Origin: Ptychodera flava | Taxonomy: Eukaryota > Hemichordata > Enteropneusta > Ptychoderidae | DNA length: 64,000 nt | Direction: 5' to 3' | Assembly (NCBI RefSeq): GCF_041260155.1 | Contig: NC_091934.1 | Location: 46,332,842 to 46,396,841, forward strand | Shown here: one piece after another, positions 38,172-46,598 of the stretch | How positions within the stretch are numbered: position 1 is the stretch's first letter | How the letters are laid out: each line of letters starts with the position of its first letter | Program-made: the position numbers and the translations under genes | Notes under the pieces: model-generated | Databases searched by the model: none | Told to the model about the DNA's origin: nothing | Seen by the model: the letters and a program-made list of their open reading frames with translations, nothing else

Positions 38172-39232
38172 TCACCTGATAGATAAAATTTTAGTAATTT
38201 CCTCTGAACTTAAAATGTGACGAAAGACCATTACTTCAAACAAAATGAGTCGTTTCAGATGAATGGTACTGATATCTAAAGTGTTCACTCTTTTATCTTT
38301 ACGTACAAATGTAGTTCCTAAGTCGTTCTCTATTCTATTCCCACCAACAAAACATTCAATACTCATTTCCCCTCCCCGATCTTTATCGATACTTATGATA
38401 ATATCACAAGTTGTTCTGTTATCTGTTTTCATAGCATAATATCCAACCAAATCGTCAAATTCATCTCCCGTAGCTAACTTTACACATCTAATGAGAACTG
38501 TACCATGTTGAAGTATTTTCATATTATCAGTCATCTGTTGATTTACAGTCTGTAAAGTGAGAACAGCTGCCTCATCACCGACACTTTTAAGACCCAGTTT
38601 CTTTAAAGTTGTGTCCCAAATAATCTAACTGGAACTCCGCTAGCTGCATACGAGCAATAATTCTCCCCCTCGTTTATCCACCTTCTTAGTGTATTATCTG
38701 CCTTCATTATTGTATTAAGAGGACTAATTTTAAGGTGAATCGGTATACCAAGAAGTGCAATGTATGGATTCGTAGGAGTAAGCCAACTACGAAAATCTAA
38801 CAATTTATATTTGTTTACATTGCTATCAAAATAAATCACATTCGGAGTTCCTGGTGGTTCAGCAACACCTCCTGCAATTTCACTACCCAATATATCTAAG
38901 ATGTTACGCGGCACATTATAAGGCATGAATTTCTGACTAGCCGAATCCCATGTCAGAGCAAAAGGAGTAGAATCATTCGAAGCCTTTGTGGCGTCAATTA
39001 CAGTTTCATCAATGTCTTTAAGTTCGGAAAATTCTACAGCATGTTCGTGGGGTGGCGCCGCGGCATTGGCTAAAACGAAATATTTTTCGCGGTCTTTATA
39101 ACGAAGGACGTAATCCTTATTATGATTAGCAGCCATCTTAGTATTATTGTTAACTTTAACATCACTCAGATCTTCAAGCTCAAGATTTTGCATACGAATT
39201 GTACCTAGACCGAAGCCACTTGGATCAGACAT
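38172..39232 (-). CDS. Polinton protein with possible lectin-like C-terminal domain (frame broken)
   Basis: Two overlapping frames appear to belong to one gene. The upstream frame starts at MSDPSGFG and ends at a TAA at 38603. The second frame is open from 38624 and ends at a TGA at 38172, three bases inside the terminal repeat boundary. Passing from the first to the second needs a one-base correction (missing-base type). The last ~120 residues (FVGGNRIEND, then VMVFRHILSSEEITKIL) resemble the end of laminin-G/concanavalin-like domains, which would fit a virion attachment or fibre role. That is a weak inference. I chose this start because a TATATAG motif lies 13 nt upstream; an N-terminal extension with a hydrophobic segment (VYCILQGIILIFTVY) is open further up. 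Confidence 0.6.
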
Positions 39233-39245
39233 ACTCCGTAGGGAC

Positions 39246-39252
39246 CTATATA
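39246..39252 (-). promoter_or_regulatory. TATATAG start-proximal motif
   Basis: TATATAG 13 nt before the chosen ATG at 39232. It belongs to the motif found before almost every gene of this element. Confidence 0.55.
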
Positions 39253-39279
39253 CAGTGAAAATTAAAATAATACCTTGTA

Positions 39280-39285
39280 ATATAC
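39280..39285 (+). promoter_or_regulatory. ATATAC start-proximal motif
   Basis: ATATAC 11 nt before the ATG at 39297. A weaker member of the element-wide motif. Confidence 0.45.
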
Positions 39286-39296
39286 AATACACAGTC

Positions 39297-39705
39297 ATGG
39301 CTTCAGCAATAGGAATGACAGTTCTCGGTGCTGTATTAAATGCAACGGCATTCACAGGAGGAAATTATCGGACAAAAGCTTTCCGGTAATGGTGATGCTC
39401 TTATTGAAGAGAAGGTCCGACATGATAAAGCATTAGAAAAATTTGAACATGATCGCAACGTCTGGTCAGAAAAAAGATTACTACAGGCTGACTGGGAAAG
39501 AGAAAATCAAGCAAAGGATGCGCATGCTGCGGCAGAATTAAGAGATACAGATGCAGAAATCCTGGAAGAAGCAGAAGCGGTGCAAAGCCGTTCCGAAGGG
39601 GCAGTTCAATTCTCAGATTATTATCAACCCAGTCCTGAGCAAAAGAAATATGAGATGATCTATATTGCTGGAGGATTGGTCGTGGGATGGTTTATCTTCC
39701 GATAG
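39297..39705 (+). CDS. Conserved Polinton small membrane protein (frame broken)
   Basis: Begins MASAIGMTVLGAVLNATAF, a hydrophobic N-terminus, in one frame that stops at 39389. The rest lies one frame away and ends at 39705. The switch must fall between about 39355 and 39389 and is of the extra-base type. The second part is a charged, probably coiled-coil region (EKFEHDRNVW, KDAHAAAELRDTDAEI), then a short FSDYYQPSPEQ motif and a C-terminal hydrophobic segment (MIYIAGGLVVGWFIF). The layout (hydrophobic start, charged helix, SDFY-type motif, C-terminal anchor) matches a small protein I recall as common in animal Polintons; its function is unknown. Confidence 0.65.
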
Positions 39706-39734
39706 GGTTACACCGGTAGGGACCCGCTTCGGGA

Positions 39735-40465
39735 CTACAATAATTCAATACAAAAGCTAATTGGCCAGTTATTGAAATCGATCATGTTCCCATCCTGATC
39801 TGTTATCCAGATACGCATTGAATTCATGTAATCTCCCCCTTTTCTCAATGGCATAGAAATTGCTCCGTTTTTAAAATCGTAAGTAACCTTTTCACTTATT
39901 TCTCTCGTATCCCGGATGGGAAGTATTGTAAACAGTTCGATACTTTCCCCTGTATGTATCCTCCGGAGGCACCCGAACCAAATGAAACATAATTTCCAGT
40001 AACATCGACTACATCTGAATGAACTATATATTTAGTGACTGTTAAGAAATCCACTTTCTTCGGACTCATAGTACTTTTTATAACTGGGTTGTCCTCAGGT
40101 TTATCTGAAAAGCCGACTACGTTGGCGAAGCTACCTGTGGCATTGAAATAGACTTTAATATCTTTAGCCAAAGTTAGATAAACATGGTTTGTCGGCAGAT
40201 GTTTTTCACAATTAATTTTTTGCTTCAACCCGATTGCTTTGTTTAACGTATCGATATTGTAGTTACCTGGACGTATTGATTTAGTCTTCTTCGGTTGGTC
40301 ACCTTCTTGATATTTTATTACATTATTCGTCGATGTTATGTTATGCCATGAATTATATAGTCCGCACTCTAGCAGTCTTATCTTCGTAAACTGTGTCGTG
40401 TCAATGCAAGGGTAAAAATTAACAGTGACTGGTTCACCTGTTTGGCTTTCAATCCAAATGATCAT
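39735..40465 (-). CDS. Polinton capsid-associated protein, penton/fibre-like (frame broken near C-terminus)
   Basis: The main frame of 189 residues starts MIIWIESQTGEP and stops at 39896. The next frame then stays open from about 39920 to a TAG at 39735 and codes the remainder (PLRKGGDYMNSMRIWITDQ and DFNNWPISF). The break is of the missing-base type. Motifs such as LLECGLYNSWHNI, RPGNYNIDTLNKAI and the C-terminal RIWITDQDGN match a widespread Polinton protein that I associate with the minor capsid or fibre component. Assignment to the penton is inference. A TATATAC motif lies 11 nt before the ATG. It is transcribed with the next three small minus-strand genes. Confidence 0.62.
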
Positions 40466-40476
40466 TGTTGTGCGCT

Positions 40477-40483
40477 GTATATA
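40477..40483 (-). promoter_or_regulatory. TATATAC start-proximal motif
   Basis: TATATAC exactly 11 nt before the ATG of the penton/fibre-like gene. Confidence 0.6.
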
Positions 40484-40528
40484 TTACTAAGTATAAATGT
40501 TCGATGAATAATATTCCGAAGGTGCCCA

Positions 40529-40759
40529 TTACGAAGTATAAGGTTCTGCAGGAATAATATTTTTCTGTTCAAGGAGATCTTTGGTTGCTACCGCGGCAGC
40601 AGTCGCACCGCCTAATTTTGCCAATCGAGTCAAATTTGGACGACTTGGATCGCCAACCTCTATTTTCAGAAATTTGCTGGAGATCATAAGATATCCCATC
40701 GCAAGTCCTGCGATTACAATACCATCGTACATTGTGTTTACAACTGTTTTAATATCCAT
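40529..40759 (-). CDS. Conserved Polinton small transmembrane protein
   Basis: An intact 76-residue protein starting MDIKTVVNTMYDG. One predicted membrane segment (IVIAGLAMGYLMISS) is followed by KIEVGDPSRPNLTRLAKL and a small alanine-rich helix. Proteins of this size and pattern recur in animal Polintons next to the capsid genes; the function is unknown and a virion membrane or scaffolding part is possible. The TATATAC motif is 12 nt upstream. Confidence 0.72.
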   Translation of the reverse strand: MDIKTVVNTMYDGIVIAGLAMGYLMISSKFLKIEVGDPSRPNLTRLAKLGGATAAAVATKDLLEQKNIIPAEPYTS

Positions 40760-40771
40760 GATTGCTGACTA

Positions 40772-40778
40772 GTATATA
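40772..40778 (-). promoter_or_regulatory. TATATAC start-proximal motif
   Basis: TATATAC 12 nt before the ATG of the 76-residue membrane protein gene. Confidence 0.6.
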
Positions 40779-40810
40779 AAATAAAAAATAAAATAAAAAA
40801 ATATGGGGAG

Positions 40811-41344
40811 TTAATCCATCTCATACAATGTAGAGGAGCTGGGAACACCCCCCTCCCCCTCCCCCTCCCCCTCCCCTCCTCTCGGAACCCCTGTCGGAAC
40901 TGTTCCGGATGGAGCTGCTACGTGCTCTGTTTTTTTCGCTTTCTGTGGAGGATCTTTCCGGACGGAACAATAATGTCGAGCACGCCCCCAATATAGCCCT
41001 AATGCAGTCAATGAAACTCCCACAATTCCTAAAACAAGATAACATTTATTATACCAGCGTGAATTATTATCACACTGTTCTTTCATTGTAGGCGGTAGGT
41101 CTGCTACCGCATCGCTCCCCCCTCTCCCCCCCTCCATTGCTTTTAGTTTCTTCTCCTTGTTTTTCCTGTTCCATTCCGCTAATTTCTTGCCCGCAGCAAC
41201 TCTCCCTGGATGCTTCGGCGGTAACGTCACTTTCTCTATGTTGCGCTGTGGCGTAGGGAAGGTCGTCGTTTCCGTTTGCGGTGTGGGCCCCGTCGGCGGG
41301 GCTTCTGACGGAGTCGTTTGCTGAGTCGGCGAAGTTGAATCCAT
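40811..41344 (-). CDS. Pro/Thr-rich single-pass membrane protein
   Basis: 177 residues, not recognised by family. The N-terminus is rich in Pro and Thr (PSEAPPTGPTPQTE). A basic stretch follows (RKNKEKKLKAMEG), then one membrane segment (CYLVLGIVGVSLTALGLYW), a basic patch and an acidic Gly-Glu repeat (GEGEGEGG). The Gly-Glu repeat is coded by a (GGGGAG)n microsatellite at about 40845-40880, so its length probably varies between copies. The Pro/Thr region could be O-glycosylated if exposed. An AATATAG motif lies 12 nt before the ATG. Confidence 0.62.
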   Translation of the reverse strand: MDSTSPTQQTTPSEAPPTGPTPQTETTTFPTPQRNIEKVTLPPKHPGRVAAGKKLAEWNRKNKEKKLKAMEGGRGGSDAVADLPPTMKEQCDNNSRWYNKCYLVLGIVGVSLTALGLYWGRARHYCSVRKDPPQKAKKTEHVAAPSGTVPTGVPRGGEGEGEGEGGVPSSSTLYEMD

Positions 41345-41356
41345 TTATTTCAGGTA

Positions 41357-41363
41357 CTATATT
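41357..41363 (-). promoter_or_regulatory. AATATAG start-proximal motif
   Basis: AATATAG 12 nt before the ATG at 41344. Confidence 0.5.
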
Positions 41364-41382
41364 AAACCCAATTTTTTAAAAT

Positions 41383-41850
41383 TTAATGTTTACCCGTAAT
41401 TAAACCGGTGGAAATTAGAGCAATCACAGGCCCCCACGTGTACGCTATCCGCCCTGATAATCGTTTTATTTCACTGTTTAGAATAAAATCCTTTTTAAGA
41501 TCAGTGGCATAGTTATCTCGATCATCGATTGGAACTACCTGACTTATTGCACGGGCTCCTAGATCTATGAAACTTTGAGTGATGGTATCACTTATAAGAG
41601 AACTGTATTTCGCTTCGTACATTTTGAAGGCTTTAACCACCGTTTCATCTTTCCATTTTTCTACGTCAGCAACTGTAATCTCCTTACCAAAAAATAACTT
41701 ACTTTGACCACTTGCGATGACACAGAGTATTTTTTCACGTTTTGTCTCTATTATGGATTGATTATTGTCCGAAGGCACCGAAGGCGCCGAAGCCCCTTCG
41801 GAATGCGCTGCCATATTTGCCGCTGCTGATGACTTTATTAAATTCTCCAT
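41383..41850 (-). CDS. Conserved Polinton protein of unknown function
   Basis: 155 residues from MENLIKSSAAAN. The frame is open further upstream, but that part is low-complexity and looks non-coding, so I chose the ATG at 41850. The core (KREKILCVIASGQSKLFFGKEITVADVEKW) is helical, and the C-terminus has a hydrophobic helix (YTWGPVIALISTGLITG). I recall similar proteins in other animal Polintons but no function is known. Upstream is only a weak motif (AACATAC, 8 nt before the ATG). Confidence 0.6.
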   Translation of the reverse strand: MENLIKSSAAANMAAHSEGASAPSVPSDNNQSIIETKREKILCVIASGQSKLFFGKEITVADVEKWKDETVVKAFKMYEAKYSSLISDTITQSFIDLGARAISQVVPIDDRDNYATDLKKDFILNSEIKRLSGRIAYTWGPVIALISTGLITGKH

Positions 41851-42005
41851 TGTTTGCAGTATGTTATCTATTCTTAGTAAAAAATAAAAAATTCGTTTAA
41901 ACCTGAATCCGAAATAAAGTATTAACATAGTCTGGAATGTTAGTACCCCTAAAGAATCGTTCCGACAGGGATTCCGAGAAATTCTCCTCCATTTAAATCT
42001 ATCTG

Positions 42006-42012
42006 TATATAG
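42006..42012 (+). promoter_or_regulatory. TATATAG start-proximal motif
   Basis: TATATAG exactly 11 nt before the ATG at 42024. Confidence 0.6.
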
Positions 42013-42023
42013 AAACACGAATA

Positions 42024-43421
42024 ATGAGTACAGACCTATTCCCAGTTGCTTTTCAATTGAATAAGACGAGCGTACCGACAGTACAGCATGCTGATATTCC
42101 TTCCAAACCGGACGGGGGAATAAAACCTATTCTCATGGACTTAGAAATATATGTAACGCCGACAGATAAATTTACTTTTCATCCACGGATGTGTTCAAAG
42201 ATAATGTAATCACTCATAGAACAGCAAAAGAAAGTAATGTCTGGCTGGGCAGCCCAAAGATGAAATACTGGGACCAGCAACTGAATTCGCTGTATGGTGT
42301 AGCACTACTGGTTGTGGTATATCATTCACCCATCTCTTCGATAAGAAATTTCCTCCGCAAATACGATCATTCTGCCGTTTCCATGTATACTTTACAATAC
42401 GTCGGATCCTTCACGAAATGGGCGTTGCACTTCCAGACGATACCCCCACCTTCAAAGCGGGCGACAATCCGTACAATCTCGTCCAATATGAACTTCTCTG
42501 TACAGAATTTGGAAATATAAGTCCAACGAAGTCCGACTTTCGTTATCGAAAGGTCAAAATAAAGGTCTTGGTTATGGTATGAATATTACACTAATCGTGG
42601 GCCCGTTCGACAGCCAAAAGCGATATACAACGGTCGGGACTTTTTCCTCTCCTCTGACGGAGGGTGTTTTCTATACACATACAATTTTTGGAAAGAAAAA
42701 ACATGTACTGCCCGACAAAGACAGACCACACTATTATTTCTTCCGAAATGATGGATCGGAGGGGCAATACAATAGTTTCATTCCTCTGAAGGGAGACTCG
42801 GGACTAACAAAGGCCGGTCTCGCCCGCCTCAATGAAAGCCTTGAAGCCTACGTATATTGCATACTTGGCGCACAAGCAAATATTCGCAGTACCATAGTAG
42901 GTGATACTGGCAGCGCAGAGCAAGTAAGAAAAGAATTCGGCGTTCTCCTCGAAGATGAAATTCGTAATACAGACAAAGTAATTAGTTATAGGCGATATCA
43001 AGACACAATAATGAATACTGGTGTCAAACTTGATATGGCAGTCTCACCCAATTTACTTCTCTTACCGTCTGAGATGGTCATCCTTTCGGGCCCGGCGATC
43101 TCGGGTTATAATAATGAATTGCAATACGCAACAGAATCTATGTCCTTCGGGGTGAACGGTGATATAAACACGGAAGTTCGAGAAAGTGCTGTACATGAGA
43201 TGGAAGGAGGAGGGGAGGGGGGAGATCCTGTGAAGTGGCAGGACGAGCCCGGAGAGTCACCTCACAATGACACGACTCGGGGGCCTCCCCTCCCCTCCCC
43301 AGAACGGGCAGCATCTACGACCAGCGTAGACCCTATTCACGAATATGGTAAAATTGGTTTGTTATCTTTAGCAATATTCATTACTATTGTAGGTACTGGA
43401 ATAAAGTCACTAACTATATAG
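42024..43421 (+). CDS. Conserved Polinton structural-type protein with C-terminal anchor (frame broken three times)
   Basis: About 465 residues spread over all three frames. The first frame (MSTDLFPVAFQLNKTS) runs to a stop at 42209. The second runs from about 42185, the third from about 42300 to about 42560, and the first frame resumes to the end (GLGYGMNITLIVGPFD onward). Each switch is of the missing-base type. Recognisable parts are KMKYWDQQLN, a Cys-containing GCGISF segment, RFHVYFTIRRIL and a C-terminal hydrophobic segment (IGLLSLAIFITIVGTGI) after an acidic/Pro-rich region. This matches a conserved animal Polinton protein of unknown role; a virion or membrane-associated part is likely given its membrane anchor. 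TATATAG lies 11 nt upstream. Confidence 0.62.
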
Positions 43422-43508
43422 TTCATTCAGATGCTGTCGATGTGACTGGGTTTCATCTAACTCGAACCAGTAACTTAAAAGAACTAGAAGAGATTCATTA
43501 ATTTACAG

Positions 43509-43515
43509 TATATAG
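43509..43515 (+). promoter_or_regulatory. TATATAG start-proximal motif
   Basis: TATATAG exactly 11 nt before the ATG of the packaging ATPase. Confidence 0.6.
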
Positions 43516-43526
43516 ATCCAGAGGAA

Positions 43527-44141
43527 ATGTCAATATACGTAACCCCACCATTCAACATGATTATAACTGGACCGACATATTCTGGCAAAACAGAATTTAT
43601 GTTGGACCTCCTCACCGGTCCGTACTTAAGGAAATTCGAATATGTGATATTCATTTGCCCAACATTCATGAATAATAAAGCGTATAATAGAAGATTCATT
43701 TTCACCGATGATAATGTGTTTATATTTCCAGTCGGACTCGATGCAGTGGATGATACATTAACCTACGTGCATAAAGAATGGGCTGGAACGAACACTTTAA
43801 TAATCCTCGATGACTGCGCCTCGTCCAAAGATATGAAGAAGCGCAGTAACGTTTTAGTCCAACTTGGTTTCAGCGCAAGACATGACGGATTATCTGTCTG
43901 GGTTCTGACTCAACAATATACTAGTATTAGTAAACCATTTAGGGAAAACATACAGATGTTAGTACTATTTTACACACCGAACAAGATAGACAACAAAACT
44001 ATTATAAAAGAATATGGAATGGAGGTGTCAGAACGGGAAGCCGTGGGTCTAATCAAGCAATTGAAAAGTAGGCCATTCAGTAAACTAGTATTTCGTTTAC
44101 GGAATCCGTACGACATAAAATTATTCGTATATATAGCAATT
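43527..44141 (+). CDS. FtsK/HerA-like genome-packaging ATPase (in frame with integrase)
   Basis: The P-loop ATPase of the Polinton and PRD1-adenovirus-like packaging group, expected to drive DNA into capsids. Walker A is GPTYSGKT at residues 15-22, and Walker B is TLIILDDCA with the acidic pair at residues 95-96. A polar LTQQY motif near residue 128 fits the sensor position. The domain ends around residue 200 (VFRLRNPYDIKLF). No stop follows: the frame runs straight into the integrase, whose own ATG is residue 206 of the combined 569-residue frame. In Polintons these are usually separate genes, so the continuity is unusual or reflects a lost stop. Confidence 0.85.
44128..44136 (+). promoter_or_regulatory. 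TATATATAG motif before the integrase ATG
   Basis: TATATATAG lies inside the ATPase-integrase frame, 5 nt before the integrase ATG. Its presence argues that the integrase is also expressed from its own start. Confidence 0.45.
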
Positions 44142-45236
44142 ATGGAAGCTGAAGGTACTCTTAGAGAATTATATTACAACCCGAAAACTGGTTTTGGAGG
44201 TGTACAAAAATTGTATGACGCAGCACGGGCCAGCGGACTCCACGTCACTAAGAAAGAGGTGAAGGACTGGTTAAAAATTCAGCTAACTTATAATCTACAT
44301 AAACCGGTACCTCGTTCTCATGCTACGGGCGGCCGGCGCGTTTTTGTAACATCGATAGACTCACAGTGGCAAGCAGACCTTGTGGAATTCCCTGCAGCAT
44401 TCGCAAAAGAGAATCATAACATTCGATACATGCTAACAGTAATCGATGTACTCAGTAAATATGCCTGGGCTAGGCCAATACAGTCAAAAACGGCCGATGA
44501 TACGTTACAGGCGCTACAAGACGTGATTAAGAAATCCGGGAGAAGACCCGACAAACTTCAGACAGATGAGGGGCGGGAATTTACAAATCGAAAAATGCAG
44601 GGGTGGTTGGAGGAGTCAGGCATTCACTGGTTTCACACCTACAGTGACAAAAAAGCTAGCGTCGTTGAACGTTTTAATCGGACCCTCAAGACGATGATGT
44701 GGAAATACTTTACATACAGACAGACACGTGAATGGCTTTCTATTCTACCCCACCTTCTCGAGAATTACAATAACACCGTTCACGGAAGTATCAAAATGAA
44801 ACCCAGGGACGTAACAGAGGAGAACGATTGGCAGGCATTTTATACACTATTCGGTCCTGAGTTGGCAGCCGGGGGAGCCAACCCTGAATTCAAGCCGGGA
44901 GAACGTGTCCGAATTACAAAATACAAGACCACTTTTAAGAAAGGATATTTGCCAAATTGGACAGAGGAGATTTTCGTAGTTTCAAAAGTTGTGTACGCAG
45001 CTGGCTTGGGAACACCACCAGTTTACAAAATAAAAGATCTGAATGGAGAGGAAATACTCGGCACTTTCTATTCTGATGAACTTCAGAGCGCCCTTTCGGA
45101 CGAGCTGTACAGAGTAGAACGAATTTTGAAGACGAAAAAAATTAGAGGAAAGAAATATTATCTGATAAAATGGAAAGGTTATCCAGAAAGTTTCAATAGT
45201 TGGGAGCCGGAGGAAAATGTTATTAGTACTACGTAA
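44142..45236 (+). CDS. Polinton integrase (rve core, C-terminal chromodomain)
   Basis: A retroviral-type DDE integrase that inserts the element and makes the 6-bp target duplication. The N-terminal part (LRELYYNPKTGFGGVQKLY) is the usual Polinton integrase start. The catalytic core has D in QADLVEF, D in LQTDEGREF and E in ASVVERFNRTLK, at residues 284, 347 and 381 of the combined frame. A beta-rich segment (KPGERVRITKYKTTF) follows. The C-terminal ~40 residues are a chromodomain (LYRVERIL, YLIKWKGYPESFNSWEPEENV) with the aromatic residues needed to bind methylated histone tails, which would direct integration to chromatin. The frame is intact. The 3' end overlaps a set of palindromic repeats. 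Confidence 0.93.
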   Translation: MEAEGTLRELYYNPKTGFGGVQKLYDAARASGLHVTKKEVKDWLKIQLTYNLHKPVPRSHATGGRRVFVTSIDSQWQADLVEFPAAFAKENHNIRYMLTVIDVLSKYAWARPIQSKTADDTLQALQDVIKKSGRRPDKLQTDEGREFTNRKMQGWLEESGIHWFHTYSDKKASVVERFNRTLKTMMWKYFTYRQTREWLSILPHLLENYNNTVHGSIKMKPRDVTEENDWQAFYTLFGPELAAGGANPEFKPGERVRITKYKTTFKKGYLPNWTEEIFVVSKVVYAAGLGTPPVYKIKDLNGEEILGTFYSDELQSALSDELYRVERILKTKKIRGKKYYLIKWKGYPESFNSWEPEENVISTT

Positions 45237-45345
45237 GTACTTCGTAAGTTCCTGTGCTGGTACTACGTAAGTACTTCGTAAGTTCCTGTCCATGGTACTT
45301 GTCAAGTACTACGTAAGTACTAACGTAAGTATTTACGAAAGTTAT
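45224..45345. repeat. Palindromic TACTACGTAAGTAC repeats between convergent genes
   Basis: TACTACGTAAGTACTTCG is repeated at 45227, 45261 (34 bp later, nearly identical) and, partly, 45307, with CGTAAGT-type fragments between. Each copy is close to self-complementary. They lie at the end of the integrase gene and before the convergent kinase-exonuclease gene, where a bidirectional terminator or insulating element would be expected. Confidence 0.7.
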
Positions 45346-45393
45346 TCAATAAGTACCATGGAAAAAGTCTTAATTTCTTGAAAGCCGAAAGTG

Positions 45394-46521
45394 TCAGTTT
45401 ACCACCCCACTTCCACCCCCACCTGGCCAAGTATTTATCATGTACTGTCGTAAGTAATGTCCACTTACTGCATCTTTTTCGGCCGTATGTGGATGAGGTG
45501 GTACCCCCTCAGTTCCTGAACATATTAAGTTTGCAAGATCTTCAAAACGACTTCTCATGTTACCACAGTCCGTTCTTTCGAGTCCCCCTTGTTCAGCTTT
45601 ATCGATAAGTTCTGGTTGAAGTATAATGTACACAACTGACATAAGCCATAGACAAGTAACTTCAAAGTCCGGTGTTACAGAACCGTAGGGTTTCATAATG
45701 TCAAGTGCTCGTAGGTCAAACGAAGCATTATAAGCACACACAGATTCACAAGCGTTAAGAAGTTTGTGTAGGTTCTTTAGTGAGACTCGAGGTTGTTCTA
45801 GTTGTTCTTGACCAGGTGGGAAGTACGCTTTTTCAAGTTCCTCCTCCTTGAAACCGTCTATTAAAAATCCCTGGCTGCCGCCGCTCCATGCAATTCCAAA
45901 GTCAAAAGCTCGTGGATATTCTACTGGTCCGACTGTCTCGGTATCAATTGTTGGATTAAGTATATTCTTGAGAACGAGGGGGGTAAGAGCGTTCCGAATT
46001 ACCAAACATGGAAGTCTGTAGTCGTGGCAAATTTCTAAGAAAGTCTGTTTGAACTTATTGTGAATCTCTTCTAGTTCTTCTAAGGCGGCTATTTCGTACG
46101 ACCTGGCTCGAGTCAACACATTCCGCCTGCAATAATCCCAAGGCATATCTTTGAATATGATAATGAAACTGTGTAAATGGTCAAATGCTCTAGAAACAAT
46201 CTTTTTTTCTTCCGACTCCGTGGAAACGCCCCGGATTCGAGAAAAAGTCAGATGTTGAATTATGGAAGAGTCACAAATAATGTATTGTTCTGAAGGGAGG
46301 GGGGTTTCCTCCCTCCTCCTCCCAGCCTGACATTGTAAACTAAGAGTATGTTCTATAAACTGATTCTGAAAATCGGCAATCGAAACGTGGCGCCCATTAT
46401 AAAAGTCGGCAATGTTGCTGGAAAAACTAGTGTCAAATTCTGGTACGTGATACGGATCCAAATTTACTGCATCGTAACTCTTACCACTTCCAGTTGGTCC
46501 ATTTATGAATATGTATGACAT
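45394..46521 (-). CDS. Deoxynucleoside-kinase-like P-loop domain fused to DEDDh 3'-5' exonuclease
   Basis: An intact 375-residue protein with two enzymatic domains. Residues 1-180: a P-loop (NGPTGSGKS, Walker A at 8-15), an ICDSS motif at 82-86 in the place of the kinase ERS/DRY-type motif, then an arginine-rich lid-like stretch (CRRNVLTRAR) and LEELEEIHNKF. That is the order seen in deoxynucleoside kinases, which salvage nucleosides into dNTP precursors. Residues 190-365: a DnaQ-like exonuclease with ExoI IDTETVG (D193, E195), ExoII CAYNASFDLRAL (N265, D269) and ExoIII HTAEKD (H345, D350), the DEDDh layout. All five predicted catalytic residues are present. It lies divergent from an unknown gene next to the polymerase, suggesting a role in supplying or editing replication substrates. 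I know of no such fusion in standard Polintons. The exonuclease call is firmer than the kinase call. Confidence 0.75.
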   Translation of the reverse strand: MSYIFINGPTGSGKSYDAVNLDPYHVPEFDTSFSSNIADFYNGRHVSIADFQNQFIEHTLSLQCQAGRRREETPLPSEQYIICDSSIIQHLTFSRIRGVSTESEEKKIVSRAFDHLHSFIIIFKDMPWDYCRRNVLTRARSYEIAALEELEEIHNKFKQTFLEICHDYRLPCLVIRNALTPLVLKNILNPTIDTETVGPVEYPRAFDFGIAWSGGSQGFLIDGFKEEELEKAYFPPGQEQLEQPRVSLKNLHKLLNACESVCAYNASFDLRALDIMKPYGSVTPDFEVTCLWLMSVVYIILQPELIDKAEQGGLERTDCGNMRSRFEDLANLICSGTEGVPPHPHTAEKDAVSGHYLRQYMINTWPGGGGSGVVN

Positions 46522-46530
46522 TTTGGGATA

Positions 46531-46537
46531 CTATATC
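46531..46537 (-). promoter_or_regulatory. GATATAG start-proximal motif
   Basis: GATATAG 9 nt before the ATG of the kinase-exonuclease gene. A long T-tract (about 46552-46575) separates it from the divergent gene. Confidence 0.5.
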
Positions 46538-46582
46538 ATAGAAATTTTAAAAAAATTTTTTTTTTTTTTTTTTTTATTAAGA

Positions 46583-46589
46583 TATATAC
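46583..46589 (+). promoter_or_regulatory. TATATAC start-proximal motif
   Basis: TATATAC 9 nt before the ATG at 46599. Confidence 0.55.
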
Positions 46590-46598
46590 GATAAGACA

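Noticed and set aside
41851..42018. N-terminal extension of the gene at 41383-41850
   Set aside because: The upstream open stretch is basic and aromatic-rich with no similarity to the family, overlaps the divergent promoter region, and the internal ATG gives a protein of expected size.
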